DNA of 64,000 nucleotides from Bradyrhizobiaceae bacterium PARB1 (GTDB lineage: Bacteria; Pseudomonadota; Alphaproteobacteria; Rhizobiales; Xanthobacteraceae): positions 19,373-83,372 of the forward strand of contig NKIY01000016.1 in assembly GCA_002256345.1 (NCBI GenBank), in the 5' to 3' direction. The notes beneath the pieces were generated by a model. That model worked only from the letters and a program-made list of their open reading frames with translations. It had not been told where the DNA came from and did no database searches. Shown here in pieces: positions 39,701 through 49,574 of this stretch; the stretch's first letter is position 1; each line of letters opens with the position of its first letter. The translations under genes were made by a program, and so were the position numbers.

Positions 39701-41178
39701 TCGGCGGCGGGCTCATGGCGCAGGCGCAAGGCATCGGGCGTCATGATCGTGATCGCTGCCGCCGGCTCGCGGCGCCGGGCCAGGATGTTGATGATCACGT
39801 CGGCGGAGTGGACGCCTTGCCGCAGAGCGTCCGCGCAGGCGGCTTCGACGGCGGACAATCCGTCGCTCAGCACCGCGGTGAGGATCTCGACCATCTGCCT
39901 GTCGCCGTCTTGAACGGCCGCGAGCTTGCGCCGGACCCGGTCGATCGCGCCGGGCAAGACCCAGTCCTTGAAGGGCGCTCCGTTCCGCAGGGCGCCCGGC
40001 TTGCGAGCCAGTACCGGGACATAGTGCCAGGGATCGTAGATCGTCTGGTCGCGGCCATAGCAGCGGGAATGCTCGCCGACGATACGCCCGTCCTGGCGCA
40101 GCTCGATCCGATCGGCATAGGCGCGGATCTCGACGGGGCGCCCGACCGCACTCGCGATGACCGAGTACTTGTTGTTGTCGAAGCGCACGAGACAGGTCTT
40201 CGACACCGAGGCTGGCAGTGAGTGGAAGCCGTCGAACCGCCCCGCGTAAGGCACCAGGCTCGGGCGCTCGGCTTCGAACATCTCCCAGATCGTGCGGTCA
40301 CGTTGCTCCGGATGGCGGTGGGCCTTGGCGTAGCGGAGCACCTGATCCAGCAGCCAAGCGTTCAACTCGTCGTAGTTCTTGACCCGCAGGCGCGGGGCGA
40401 AGAAGCGCTCGCGCACGAGCCCGACCTGGTTCTCGACCTGCCCCTTCTCCCAGCCCGAGGCTGGCGTGCAGGCGACAGGGTCGACCAGATAGTGGCTGCA
40501 CATCTGCTGGAAGCGGCGGTTATAGGCCCGCTCCTTGCCGACGAAGATCGTCTCCACCGCGGTCTTCATGTTGTCGTAGATGCCGCGCGTGCAGGCGCCC
40601 TTGAAGAAGGCGAAGGCGCGGTCATGGGCGTCGAAGACCATCTCCTGGCTCTCGCGTGGATAGGCCCGCACGAACAGCATGCGCGAGTGACAAAGCCGGA
40701 CATGCGCCACCTTCACCTGGGTCGTGGCGCCATTGATGACGACGATCTCGTGGCTCCAGTCGAACTGGTAGGCCTCGCCGGGCGCGAAGCTCAAAGGCAC
40801 ATAGGCGTCGGCTGTGACGGCGGATTGCTCGCGGCGCCAGCCTCGCGCATAGCGACGAACGGCATCGTATCCGCCCTCGTAGCCGAGATCCCGCAGCTCT
40901 TCAAAAAGACGGATCAGCGTCAGGCGCTCGCGGGCCGGCTTGCCGTTGTTCGCCATCAGCAGCCGATCCAGCTCAGGGCGCCAGGGCCCTATCTTCGGCT
41001 GCGGCTGAACCTTCCGCTCATACTCGAACGACGTCGCGCCAGAGCGCAGCACCTTGCGCACCGTGTTCCGAGAGACGTGCAGCTCGCGGGCGATCTCCTT
41101 GATCGTCTTCCCGCGGATCGAAAACTCGCGCCGGATCCGCGCAATCGTATCCACGCCCTTCATCCCCCGCCCGCCCAT
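39664..41178 (-). CDS. istA: IS21-family transposase IstA
   Basis: [79 protein letters not shown]. Confidence 0.92.
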   Translation of the reverse strand: MGGRGMKGVDTIARIRREFSIRGKTIKEIARELHVSRNTVRKVLRSGATSFEYERKVQPQPKIGPWRPELDRLLMANNGKPARERLTLIRLFEELRDLGYEGGYDAVRRYARGWRREQSAVTADAYVPLSFAPGEAYQFDWSHEIVVINGATTQVKVAHVRLCHSRMLFVRAYPRESQEMVFDAHDRAFAFFKGACTRGIYDNMKTAVETIFVGKERAYNRRFQQMCSHYLVDPVACTPASGWEKGQVENQVGLVRERFFAPRLRVKNYDELNAWLLDQVLRYAKAHRHPEQRDRTIWEMFEAERPSLVPYAGRFDGFHSLPASVSKTCLVRFDNNKYSVIASAVGRPVEIRAYADRIELRQDGRIVGEHSRCYGRDQTIYDPWHYVPVLARKPGALRNGAPFKDWVLPGAIDRVRRKLAAVQDGDRQMVEILTAVLSDGLSAVEAACADALRQGVHSADVIINILARRREPAAAITIMTPDALRLRHEPAADCARYDSLRRAV

Positions 41179-41279
41179 CCGAAACCAGGATGGGCAGTCT
41201 CACCGAAACCGGCTCAAGGGGGTCAAAGTTGGACGCCGATCCCCCGCCTCATGGGGTCAAACTTGCACGCCGAAACACA

Positions 41280-43232
41280 GTTGGTCTCCTTCCGCAGAAT
41301 GGCGTCGCGGTCGTCACCGAGATCGTCCATCCAGTACGAGCGCGCCCACATTGTCCGGGTCGGGCTGTTCTTCCACCAGTCATGGGCGACTTGATGGACG
41401 GCGAAGAAGACCGGCTGCTGGCTGCCGACCTGCGACCACGCCTGCGCGTGCCGTTGGCGAAACCGATCCATCACCTGCGGCTGACGTTGCCGGATTGCGC
41501 TGAAGCGCGAAGAGAACCCGGACCGGGCAGCCTCTACGGTCGAGAGCACCTTCAAGCCCAGGCGCTGGCACTCCTCCTCATACATGCGTGAGAAGCTCGG
41601 GATCGTCACGCCGACGAAGCCATTCGTCCGTTGCAACTTGTTGAAGGCGGCGCATTTCTCGTCTGCCGTCTTGTAGTCAGCAAACGCGTACATCGCGAGT
41701 GTGCTCTCGCCGCGACGTTCGAGGTCAGCGGCGATCTCATGATGCTGCGCCATGACGACAGAGGTCTTGCCGACACCTTCCGGGCCGACGACCATCATGA
41801 CGGGATTCACCGGTATGGTGGCGCGGAAGAAGCGGTTCATCGCCGTCGCGGCGCTGGCGTTGTCGATGACATCGTCCCGGAATTTTTGCTCGATTTCGGT
41901 GAGAGGTTGCGTAGGCGGGGCAGCGATCAGATCGTCGAGCAGGACGACATCGTCTTCCCGACCCTGCTTGCGAGCCAACTGGCCGCGCCACAGGCGGAGC
42001 ATCACGCCGAGGTCGTAGGGCAGCCGCCGGGGCTTGAGATCAGTCGCGTCACGACCGGCCAGATGAATGGTCGAGTAGTCCTCGCGCATGATCGAGGCCG
42101 GGTTGCGATCGGCCTCCGAGTTCCTGAACAAGGCGCTCCACTTGCGGCCGTCGAAGTCGAAGTGATCAAACCGAGGCCAGCCAGGATACCATTCGCGGAG
42201 CCGTTCCCCGCAGTAGGCGATCTCCTCCTGGCTCATGTCGCCGACCGGCTTCGCAGCGCGCTGGGGCTGCGATTTTGTTGTACCCTTCCGGGTGGGCATG
42301 GTCCCGCCGAATGCCTCGGGCGTCCAGAACAGGGGCAGATCGTTGCCCGATGCCCTTTCCCTCGACTTCTCCCACAACGTGATCTGGGGCACCAACGTCC
42401 CGACTGGAATGCCCAGCAAATGCGTCTTGTCGATCTGGCGACAGCCGTTGGGCACGCGGCGGAACGCTTCGGCGAACCGAAGCGCCGAGTCAGCGCGGAG
42501 ACCCTCAACGCCCAGGATCGGCAGCAGCGTCTCATGGAGCCGTTCCCAATGGGTCGCGAAGCCGTCACGCAGTTCGGTCGCCCCGCAGCCGTCCAGGCCG
42601 AGCTTCTGGCGGGCGAGCGCGGTCGAGAACACGACGTGGATGTGCAGGCTCTTGCTGCCGCTGTAGTTGACGGTGATCCCGGAGAAGTCAGCATAGCCCG
42701 AGCAGTGCTTGAACAGCCCGCCGATCGGAGAATCGAGCTTGTTTCCCGAGGTGCGCAGCCACGAAAGCTGCTTCTTCAGGAACTCGATATCGTCCAGATC
42801 GAACTCGTAGGTCAGGATGTGGTAGTCGCCGAGGACCACGCGGTCCTTCGGGGCATCGGCGGCGATCGCCTCGTTGATCGACTGGTCTTCGCCGACTGGA
42901 CTACGGTTCCAGACACGAAGGGGGTTGGCGAAATAGGCCAGCGCCGACCACGGGTCAGCGCCGAATTTCGTCAGCGGATCGGCCTCGGACGCGATCGTTT
43001 CCGCGACGTGGTGATTGCGACCGACCGAAAACGTCGTCACGTCCACAGGGTAGTAGACGCCGCCGAACTGGTCCGGCAGGAACAGCCTGGGCCGGACAAG
43101 GTCGGCGAACCACTTTTCCTGCTTCTGCGTGGCCGAGAGGAATTGCTTCAGAGGCCACTTGCCAAGCGTCGGGCCGACGTACTCGTGCCACAACGTCTTG
43201 AAGTTCTTTGTGTCGGTGTTCGAATAGATCAT
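41280..43232 (-). pseudogene. AEP-like primase / P-loop helicase-type protein, 3' end truncated by IS21
   Basis: HILTYEFDLDDIEFLKK and GITVNYSGSKSLHIHVVFST resemble AEP primase motifs; Walker A VVGPEGVGKTSVVMAQ; reading frame runs into the IS21 end (...CVSACKFDPMRRGIGVQL). Confidence 0.6.
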
Positions 43233-43252
43233 GCTCAAATCCAGGAATGAAA

Positions 43253-43283
43253 AACCCTGCACGCTCGGCAGCCGTGCAGGGTT
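43253..43283 (-). terminator. Perfect 11-bp stem hairpin followed by T-run on the minus strand
   Basis: AACCCTGCACG-ctcggcagc-CGTGCAGGGTT; read on the minus strand it continues into ...GGGTTTTTC. Confidence 0.65.
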
Positions 43284-43488
43284 CTCGCCACTGGATCGTG
43301 GCCATTCTCTCCGGCGATTTCTTCTCCCTCCAACGGAGTTTCATCGCTTGGGTGAGCATGTTCTGTTTCGCCCTGCCGAGGCGCGCTTCAATATTTATCC
43401 AGTCTACGGCAGGCAGGGCCGGAAAGTCGAAATTCAAATGAAGGCTGTCTTACTTCTGGAGTGTGGCGAACGATCCTGCTGAGGATGT

Positions 43489-44025
43489 TCACCGCCTCGG
43501 CGCGATCATGCGGTTAAGCACGCCATCTTTTCGCACGAACTGATGATATAGCGCAGCCAAAGCGTGGAATGCGGCAAGGCCAAGCAGAACATTGGCAGCA
43601 AGTTCATGCCAGCCGTTGATGGAGCGGCGGAGAGCACGATTGTCGGGTGCAAAAGCCGGTACTTGCACGAATCCAAAAAAGTCCCACCCTCTGGCGGCCA
43701 CGTTGACGATCCCGAGGGCGAGGGTCGCCGCGAGGAGAACGTAGAGCAGTCCATGGGTGGCATGTTCCAGCAGCCGAAGCAGACCGGAGTTGACGGAGGC
43801 AAGCCGCGCTCCCGATGTCATGCGCCAGGGCAGACGAACGCAGTATATCAGAACAAGGGTTGCTCCAGCGGCAATGTGGATGGACCACATCCCGTGACGC
43901 CATTCGCGCGGCAAAAGCCCCTCGCTTTGAGCCATGAGCCAGAGCACCAGCACAAGTACAGCAGTCAGCCAGTGAAAAGTGATGCTGGCCCGGTCGTACC
44001 GGTCTCTATCGGGATTACTCAGCAT
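43489..44025 (-). CDS. Cytochrome b561
   Basis: YDRASITFHWLTAVLVLVLW; SIHIAAGATLVLIYCVRLPWRM; WHELAANVLLGLAAFHALAALYHQFVRKDGVLNRM. Confidence 0.88.
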   Translation of the reverse strand: MLSNPDRDRYDRASITFHWLTAVLVLVLWLMAQSEGLLPREWRHGMWSIHIAAGATLVLIYCVRLPWRMTSGARLASVNSGLLRLLEHATHGLLYVLLAATLALGIVNVAARGWDFFGFVQVPAFAPDNRALRRSINGWHELAANVLLGLAAFHALAALYHQFVRKDGVLNRMIAPRR

Positions 44026-44042
44026 AAACGTCCTCGTTTCTA

Positions 44043-45047
44043 TCACGCGCCGCCGATGAGGATGCCAGTTGCGAGGACGAGAAGGCCGCCCAGAATGATC
44101 TGGAACATGGCGCGACCGATGGGGGTCTCCATGTATCGGTTCTGAATCCAGACAATTACCCAGAGTTCCACGAAGACAACGCAGAGCGCGATGGCCGTCG
44201 CAGTCCAGAAATGTGGGATGAGGTAAGGAAGCGCATGCCCCAAACCACCAATCGCCGTCATGACACCTGATGCTAGGCCACGCTTCCACGGCGATCCACG
44301 CCCCGACAGCTTGCCGTCATCGTGCGCTGCCTCGGTGAAGCCCATGGAGATACCAGCGCCCACTGAAGCAGACAGACCGATCAGAAAGGTCGTCCACGGA
44401 TTCTGCGTGGCGAACGCTGTCGCAAAGATCGGTGCCAAGGTCGAAACTGAGCCATCCATGAGCCCAGCGAGGCCCGGCTGGACCCAAGTCAACACGAACT
44501 GGCGCTTGGCCTGATCCTGCTCGGCCTTACCCTCGCCGCCCGTCGTCAATTCGCCTTCGAGAGACAGAGCCTTGCGCTCGTGCTTCGCCTCGGCGGCTGC
44601 GAGGTCACCGAGTAGCTTGCGCGTTTCCGCATCGGTGCTGCGCGATGCCGCCAACCGGTAGAAGGCTTCCGCCTGCCGCTCCATCTCGGCAGCATCGGCG
44701 CGTGCGCGCTCCAGCGGCAGTGACCTCACCAGCCACAGGGGCTTTCGCGCATAGAACCCTTCAACATGTTCCCGGCGAATTGGGATGATCGTGGGGCCGA
44801 ACTTGCGAACATAAAGGTCCAGCAAGGCGCTCCGATGCTCATTTTCTTCCGCAGCCATGGTGTCGAACATCGCCGCCGATGCGGGGTATTCTTGGCTCAG
44901 GTTTGCTGCATAGGCAGCGTAGATGCGTCCGTCCTCTTCCTCAGCGAGAATCGCGAGCGACAGGACCTCCTGCGCATTCAGGTCATCGAACCGTCGCCGT
45001 GTAGGACGAAACAAGGAGAAGAGAGCGGGCACAATCCACCAGCGCAT
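44043..45047 (-). CDS. mbfA: Membrane-bound ferritin-like/VIT1 fusion protein (MbfA-like)
   Basis: Rubrerythrin-like AEEEDGRIYAAYAANLSQEYPASAAMFDTMAAEENEHRSALL; C-terminal CCC1/VIT1 membrane domain. Confidence 0.85.
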   Translation of the reverse strand: MRWWIVPALFSLFRPTRRRFDDLNAQEVLSLAILAEEEDGRIYAAYAANLSQEYPASAAMFDTMAAEENEHRSALLDLYVRKFGPTIIPIRREHVEGFYARKPLWLVRSLPLERARADAAEMERQAEAFYRLAASRSTDAETRKLLGDLAAAEAKHERKALSLEGELTTGGEGKAEQDQAKRQFVLTWVQPGLAGLMDGSVSTLAPIFATAFATQNPWTTFLIGLSASVGAGISMGFTEAAHDDGKLSGRGSPWKRGLASGVMTAIGGLGHALPYLIPHFWTATAIALCVVFVELWVIVWIQNRYMETPIGRAMFQIILGGLLVLATGILIGGA

Positions 45048-45063
45048 GAGAGGCGGTGCATTG

Positions 45064-45080
45064 ATTAGAATTATTCTAAT
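45064..45080. promoter_or_regulatory. Candidate Irr/ICE-type iron-control box upstream of mbfA
   Basis: Perfect palindrome ATTAGAA-TTA-TTCTAAT, 17-33 bp upstream of the mbfA start. Confidence 0.6.
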
Positions 45081-46316
45081 CTATAGTCCAGTGACCAAAT
45101 GACGCGGCGACAACCTCGCCAGCCTCTGCGCGGAGTTTCGCGCTGCCCGTCCCAACGACTCCTGGTTCATCGTTTCCAACCGTGTCGCGACGCTGACCGA
45201 CACCATGACCCATGTCGGGGCTCGGGGATCGAATGCCCTGAAGGGCCTCGACATTCTCCAGACCATGACCTGGATGACGGCGTTCGAGTACGAGCAGCTA
45301 CAGGCGCTGAATGCCTGGACGGGCCGCAACGATCTGGTTGGCCTTCGTCACATCGACGAGTTCAACCAGACCTGCGGCCGGAACCTTGGCTTCCGCCATC
45401 GGGGAGACGCTCGCCACACGTTGCTGGTGAACCTTCGCCTGCTCAAGGTTCTCCTCGATCATCATGCCGGTGTTCTCGGTCGCGCCCGGTATGGGCTGTG
45501 CCTGCACATGGATTCGGACCAGCGCTACGAGGCCACCGGCCGCGCCAAATCGCGCGCGGCCTGATCAGGGAGTTCTCTCGGGAAAAACCCCTTCAGTAGT
45601 CGTATTCCTTATATGTCTTATAGGGAATACGGCCTGTGTAGGGGATTTTCCGCGCGCATCTCTGGCCAGAGCCATCGACGGGGGAGCGGGCGGGTCGAGG
45701 CCGCGCAGCAGGCCGAAGTTGCCCGGCCCGATCTCCCCGGCGCGAGCGGGTGGGTGCGAAGCACCTACCCCTCGTTGATCACACGGGTATCCTTAGCCCG
45801 GTATTGCGCACCTGTACTCAGTGTCCCACGCGATAGGCTCAGCGTCCCGACTGCTGTGCTTCGGGTCTTGCGCCCGCCCCTTCTCCCACCGTCGCGCCAA
45901 CGATTGGCGCGCATCATCGCTCGTTGATTATGGCCTCGACCGGGACAACATCAACAACATCGTCATCCCGACCTTGAACGGCACGTTCTTGAAGACCGTC
46001 CTTCCCGGTCGGATTCGGAGCGTTCGAAAACGGTCCTAAAAACCGGTCCTAACGCCTCGTTCGAGACGGTCCTAAAAACCGGAATTCTTCAATGAAATTA
46101 GGGTGTGGCGCGCCATTCAGGACAAAACTGCGAACACTTATGTGTTTGAAATCGTGATATAATGGAATTCCTTCGAACGCTGCTGGGGGCGGGCCCTGCC
46201 ACGGGTCGCATTTCGCGCCAGACGGCAACGTCCTCAACGGCCCCCATCGCGCCGCTGCCGCCGGCAGAGGATCACGGCATCCCGCCGATACGAAGAAGCG
46301 AGGTTAGCTCCACCGC

Positions 46317-46580
46317 TTGACCACGTCGCCTTCGCCTCCACCATCGCGTCGAAGCCGATCTGCGCGGCCTCGGCAGGGTCGTCCTTCTCGGCCTAGCCGA
46401 TCTGGGTGTCGAGCAGGTCGGCCCGCTCGAACAAACGGGTCTCGGTTGCGCCCGGCATCAGGCAGGTCACGGTCACGCCACCGGTATCCTTCAGCTCGTT
46501 GCGCAGCGCGAAGGAGAAGGAATCGATGAAGGCCTTGGTGCCGTTGTAGACTCCACCGATCGGCAGACGCTCGTTTTGTC
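46317..46580 (-). pseudogene. Short-chain dehydrogenase remnant
   Basis: VYNGTKAFIDSFSFALRNELKDTGGVTVTCLMPGATETRLFERADLLDTQIG, then in-frame TAG, then AEKDDPAEAAQIGFDAMVEAKA; N-terminus absent. Confidence 0.75.
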
Positions 46581-46638
46581 CAGAGCCTTCAGGCAGACCC
46601 GCGGCTGCCACGCGTCACCAGCCCCGGCGAAGCAAGCT

Positions 46639-46845
46639 CTATCGTGTTCCGAAACCTTGGGCAGCCCACGCCTGTTTCAACGCTGGCGAAGAAAGATAGG
46701 CGATAAGATCTTTTGTGGCTGCGATGTCTTTGCTGCTTGCGGCAGTTCCGATCGTATAGATCGTGTAGGTCTGAATGTCGGCCGGCAGCGGCGTGGCAAC
46801 AAGACCGCTCACGACCAGAGCGTCGCCGCGGCTCATGGCATCCAT
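46639..46845 (-). pseudogene. C-terminal remnant of ModA-like periplasmic binding protein
   Basis: SGLVATPLPADIQTYTIYTIGTAASSKDIAATKDLIAYLSSPALKQAWAAQGFGTR; only about 65 aa. Confidence 0.55.
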
Positions 46846-49574
46846 CGCTCCACGGTTGCCGCGCAGAATTTGTACACCGGCACACGCGTCGTCGGATCAA
46901 GACGATTCATGGTCAGTTCATTGGCGGCCGCCTCAAAGAAGGACATCGCCATCCAGATCACGCCGGGCTGCAAAGTCGCATCCGGTTTCACAATCAGGCA
47001 GACCGCACCCCGCCTTGTCCGCACCTCAACCGTGTCGCCGGCCTTGACGCCAAGACGGGCCATGTCATCCGGATGCAGATGGGCGCGCGGCTCCGAGCTC
47101 AGGGCTTCCAGCACGGGCGCGCGACGTGTCATGGCGCCCGTATGCCAATGCTCGCGCAACCGTCCCGTCATAAGAATAAAGGGATAGTCGGCATCCGGTA
47201 TCTCGTCCGCACCGGTCGCATCAAGCGGCACGATGATGGCTTTCGAGCCATGAGCGAAACTGTCGCTGAACAGACTGTCACTCGCTCCATCACTTTGCAG
47301 CGGATACCGGGCATGTCCAGACCGGACGAGAAACGGCCAGCTAAATCCCTTGAGCACCGGCACGACATTCGCCATTTCGTCGAAGATGCTGCCCACAGTG
47401 ACGTCCTGCCACGGCAATCCGAGACGCACGGCAAGATCGCGAACGATCATCCAATCCGGCCGCGCTTCACCGGGCGGCGGCAGTGCAACCGCGATGTGTT
47501 GCACGATGCGATCCGTATTGGTGACTGAACCTTCCCGCTCGGCCAGAGCCGCCGCAGGGAAAATCACGTCCGCGAAGGCTGCCGTTTCGGTCGGGAAAAT
47601 GTCCTGAACAACGAGATGATCGAGTCCAGCCAGCGCCGCGCGCGTCATCGCAAGATCAGGATTGGCGAGCGCCGGATTCCCGCCCATGACATATACCCCC
47701 CGGATATTTCCTCCGCGAGCGGAATCAAACATCTCCACGACCGAAAGACCAAGGTTGGACGGCGTATCGATATTCCATAGCGCGTCAAAGATGGCGCGCT
47801 CGGTATCGTCTTCCAGATCGCGGTAGCCCGGAAGATAGTTCGGCAACAGCCCTGCGTCGCAGGAGCCTTGCACGTTGTTTTGACCGCGCAACGGGTGAAG
47901 TCCCGCTCCAGGCCGTCCCACCTGGCCGCACACTAGAGCGAAAGCAATAACGGAACGGATGTTGTCGGCACCGAACGTGTGCTGGGAAGCGCCCATGCCC
48001 CAGAACGTCATGGCGGCACTGGCCCCGGCGAACAGCCGCGCTGCTGCGATGATGTCTTCTTCCGGCACCTGACAGACCCGGGCTGCAGATTCCAATGTGT
48101 ATGGCTCAACACGTGCACGGAGCGCTTCAAAGCCTTCCACGCGTGCATTGACAAAGTTACGGTCGTAAAGCCCTTCTTCAATCACGAACCGCGTCATCGC
48201 TGAAAGCAGCGTCACATCGGTTCCGGGAGCGATACGGAAGTGATGGGTCGCAAAGCGTGACAGGGCCTGAATATGCGGGTCCACCAGGATCAGCTTGGTC
48301 CCGCGCCGCAACGCGCCCTTCATGAAGGAGGCAGCGACTGGATGGTTCGAATCCGGATTTGAACCGACCATCAGAACGACATCGGCCTTTTCGATCTCCT
48401 CAATGGGAGCGGTGACGGCGGCAAGACCCGTCGCCTCGGCCAATGGCGGAACCGATGCACAAAGACGGGTGCAATGATCGATATGCGACGTGCCGAAGCC
48501 AGTGCGCCCGAGTTTCTGAAGCAGATAGGCATCTTCGTTCGAAGCCTTTGCCGAACCGAGCACGGCCAGCGACGAACCACCATGGTGGCTTCGCACGCGG
48601 GCGAAGCCCTCAGCCGCCACGCTGAGCGCTTCGTCCCAGCTCGCGAGCCGGAAAAGCGCGAGCGCCTCGGGGCCGCTCAATGTTTGTGTGGCATCTTTGG
48701 GCGTATTTGGCCGCCGGATGAGAGGAGCCGTCAGCCGGTCAGGATGGCGCAGATAGGAAAAGCCGAACCGCCCCTTCACACAAAGCCGCCCATGGTTCGC
48801 GGGGCCATCGGCGCCCTCTGTGAAAACGGTGCCGTTATCGGCGGCGTGAAGCGTGACGCGACAGCCGACACTGCAAAACGGGCACACTGTCTCTCCCGAC
48901 GAGTTAACGCCAGAACGCCCGCCGATTTCCACGGCCGCCTTTAATGAAAACGCACCAGTTGGACAAAGCTGCGCACACTCGCCACACGATGCGCAATTGC
49001 TTTTCCCCATGGCCGCGCCGCTATCGAAGGCCACATGAAGATCGCTGCCCCGACCCGCCAGCGCGATAACCCCGTTGACCTGGACATCGCCGCATCCGGT
49101 CCGGCATCTGCCGCAATGAATGCAAGCGTCGGAGTCGAACACGATCCCGGAATGGCTTGCATCCGGCGCATGCGTTTCCTGCTTGCTCCCAAAGCGTTCG
49201 GCATCCGCGCCATTGCGCGCAAGGAGCAACATAAACGGACTGTCGGGCTGGCGCGCGCGCGCCTGCCCGGTCATCTCGGACGCCAGCAACTCCGTCGCCA
49301 GCCGGCGAACGCGATTAGTCCGCTCCGTATCGGTGCGAATGTGCAATCCGGGCGCAGCGGGATAACGGCAGGCCGGCACCAGATCCGCCTCGCCCTCCAC
49401 CTCGACGAGGCATGTGCGGCAGCTGCCGATCGTGGGAAAGCCCACGCGGGTGGATGCACACAAATGGGGAATATCCAGCCCGCCCTGCGTAGCCGCCTGA
49501 AGTAGACTCTGACCGGACTGCGCGGGGATCGCCTGCCCATCGATATGGATATCGAAGCCGTTCATGAATCGCAT
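46833..49574 (-). CDS. NAD-linked formate-dehydrogenase-like molybdopterin oxidoreductase, catalytic subunit (NuoG-like N-terminus)
   Basis: 2Fe-2S GSCRTCLVEVEG; 4Fe-4S CIHCGRCRTGC and CASCGECAQLCPTGA; CPFCSVGCRV; WGMGASQHTFGADN; LHPLRGQNNVQGSCDAGLLPNYLPGY. Confidence 0.9.
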   Translation of the reverse strand: MRFMNGFDIHIDGQAIPAQSGQSLLQAATQGGLDIPHLCASTRVGFPTIGSCRTCLVEVEGEADLVPACRYPAAPGLHIRTDTERTNRVRRLATELLASEMTGQARARQPDSPFMLLLARNGADAERFGSKQETHAPDASHSGIVFDSDACIHCGRCRTGCGDVQVNGVIALAGRGSDLHVAFDSGAAMGKSNCASCGECAQLCPTGAFSLKAAVEIGGRSGVNSSGETVCPFCSVGCRVTLHAADNGTVFTEGADGPANHGRLCVKGRFGFSYLRHPDRLTAPLIRRPNTPKDATQTLSGPEALALFRLASWDEALSVAAEGFARVRSHHGGSSLAVLGSAKASNEDAYLLQKLGRTGFGTSHIDHCTRLCASVPPLAEATGLAAVTAPIEEIEKADVVLMVGSNPDSNHPVAASFMKGALRRGTKLILVDPHIQALSRFATHHFRIAPGTDVTLLSAMTRFVIEEGLYDRNFVNARVEGFEALRARVEPYTLESAARVCQVPEEDIIAAARLFAGASAAMTFWGMGASQHTFGADNIRSVIAFALVCGQVGRPGAGLHPLRGQNNVQGSCDAGLLPNYLPGYRDLEDDTERAIFDALWNIDTPSNLGLSVVEMFDSARGGNIRGVYVMGGNPALANPDLAMTRAALAGLDHLVVQDIFPTETAAFADVIFPAAALAEREGSVTNTDRIVQHIAVALPPPGEARPDWMIVRDLAVRLGLPWQDVTVGSIFDEMANVVPVLKGFSWPFLVRSGHARYPLQSDGASDSLFSDSFAHGSKAIIVPLDATGADEIPDADYPFILMTGRLREHWHTGAMTRRAPVLEALSSEPRAHLHPDDMARLGVKAGDTVEVRTRRGAVCLIVKPDATLQPGVIWMAMSFFEAAANELTMNRLDPTTRVPVYKFCAATVERWMP

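Larger units (their letters stand above)
38794..41279 (-). mobile_element. IS21-family insertion sequence
   Basis: istA/istB; imperfect terminal inverted repeats TGTCAAACGGCCCGCAAAGTTG / TGTGTTTCGGCGTGCAAGTTTG, plus internal GATCGGCGTCCAA.TTTGACCCC repeats at both ends. Confidence 0.8.

Noticed and set aside
40222-41394. 390-aa plus-strand ORF
   Set aside because: Shadow ORF antisense to istA.
41631-43250. 539-aa plus-strand ORF
   Set aside because: Shadow ORF antisense to the primase-like gene; the minus-strand frame has clear motifs.
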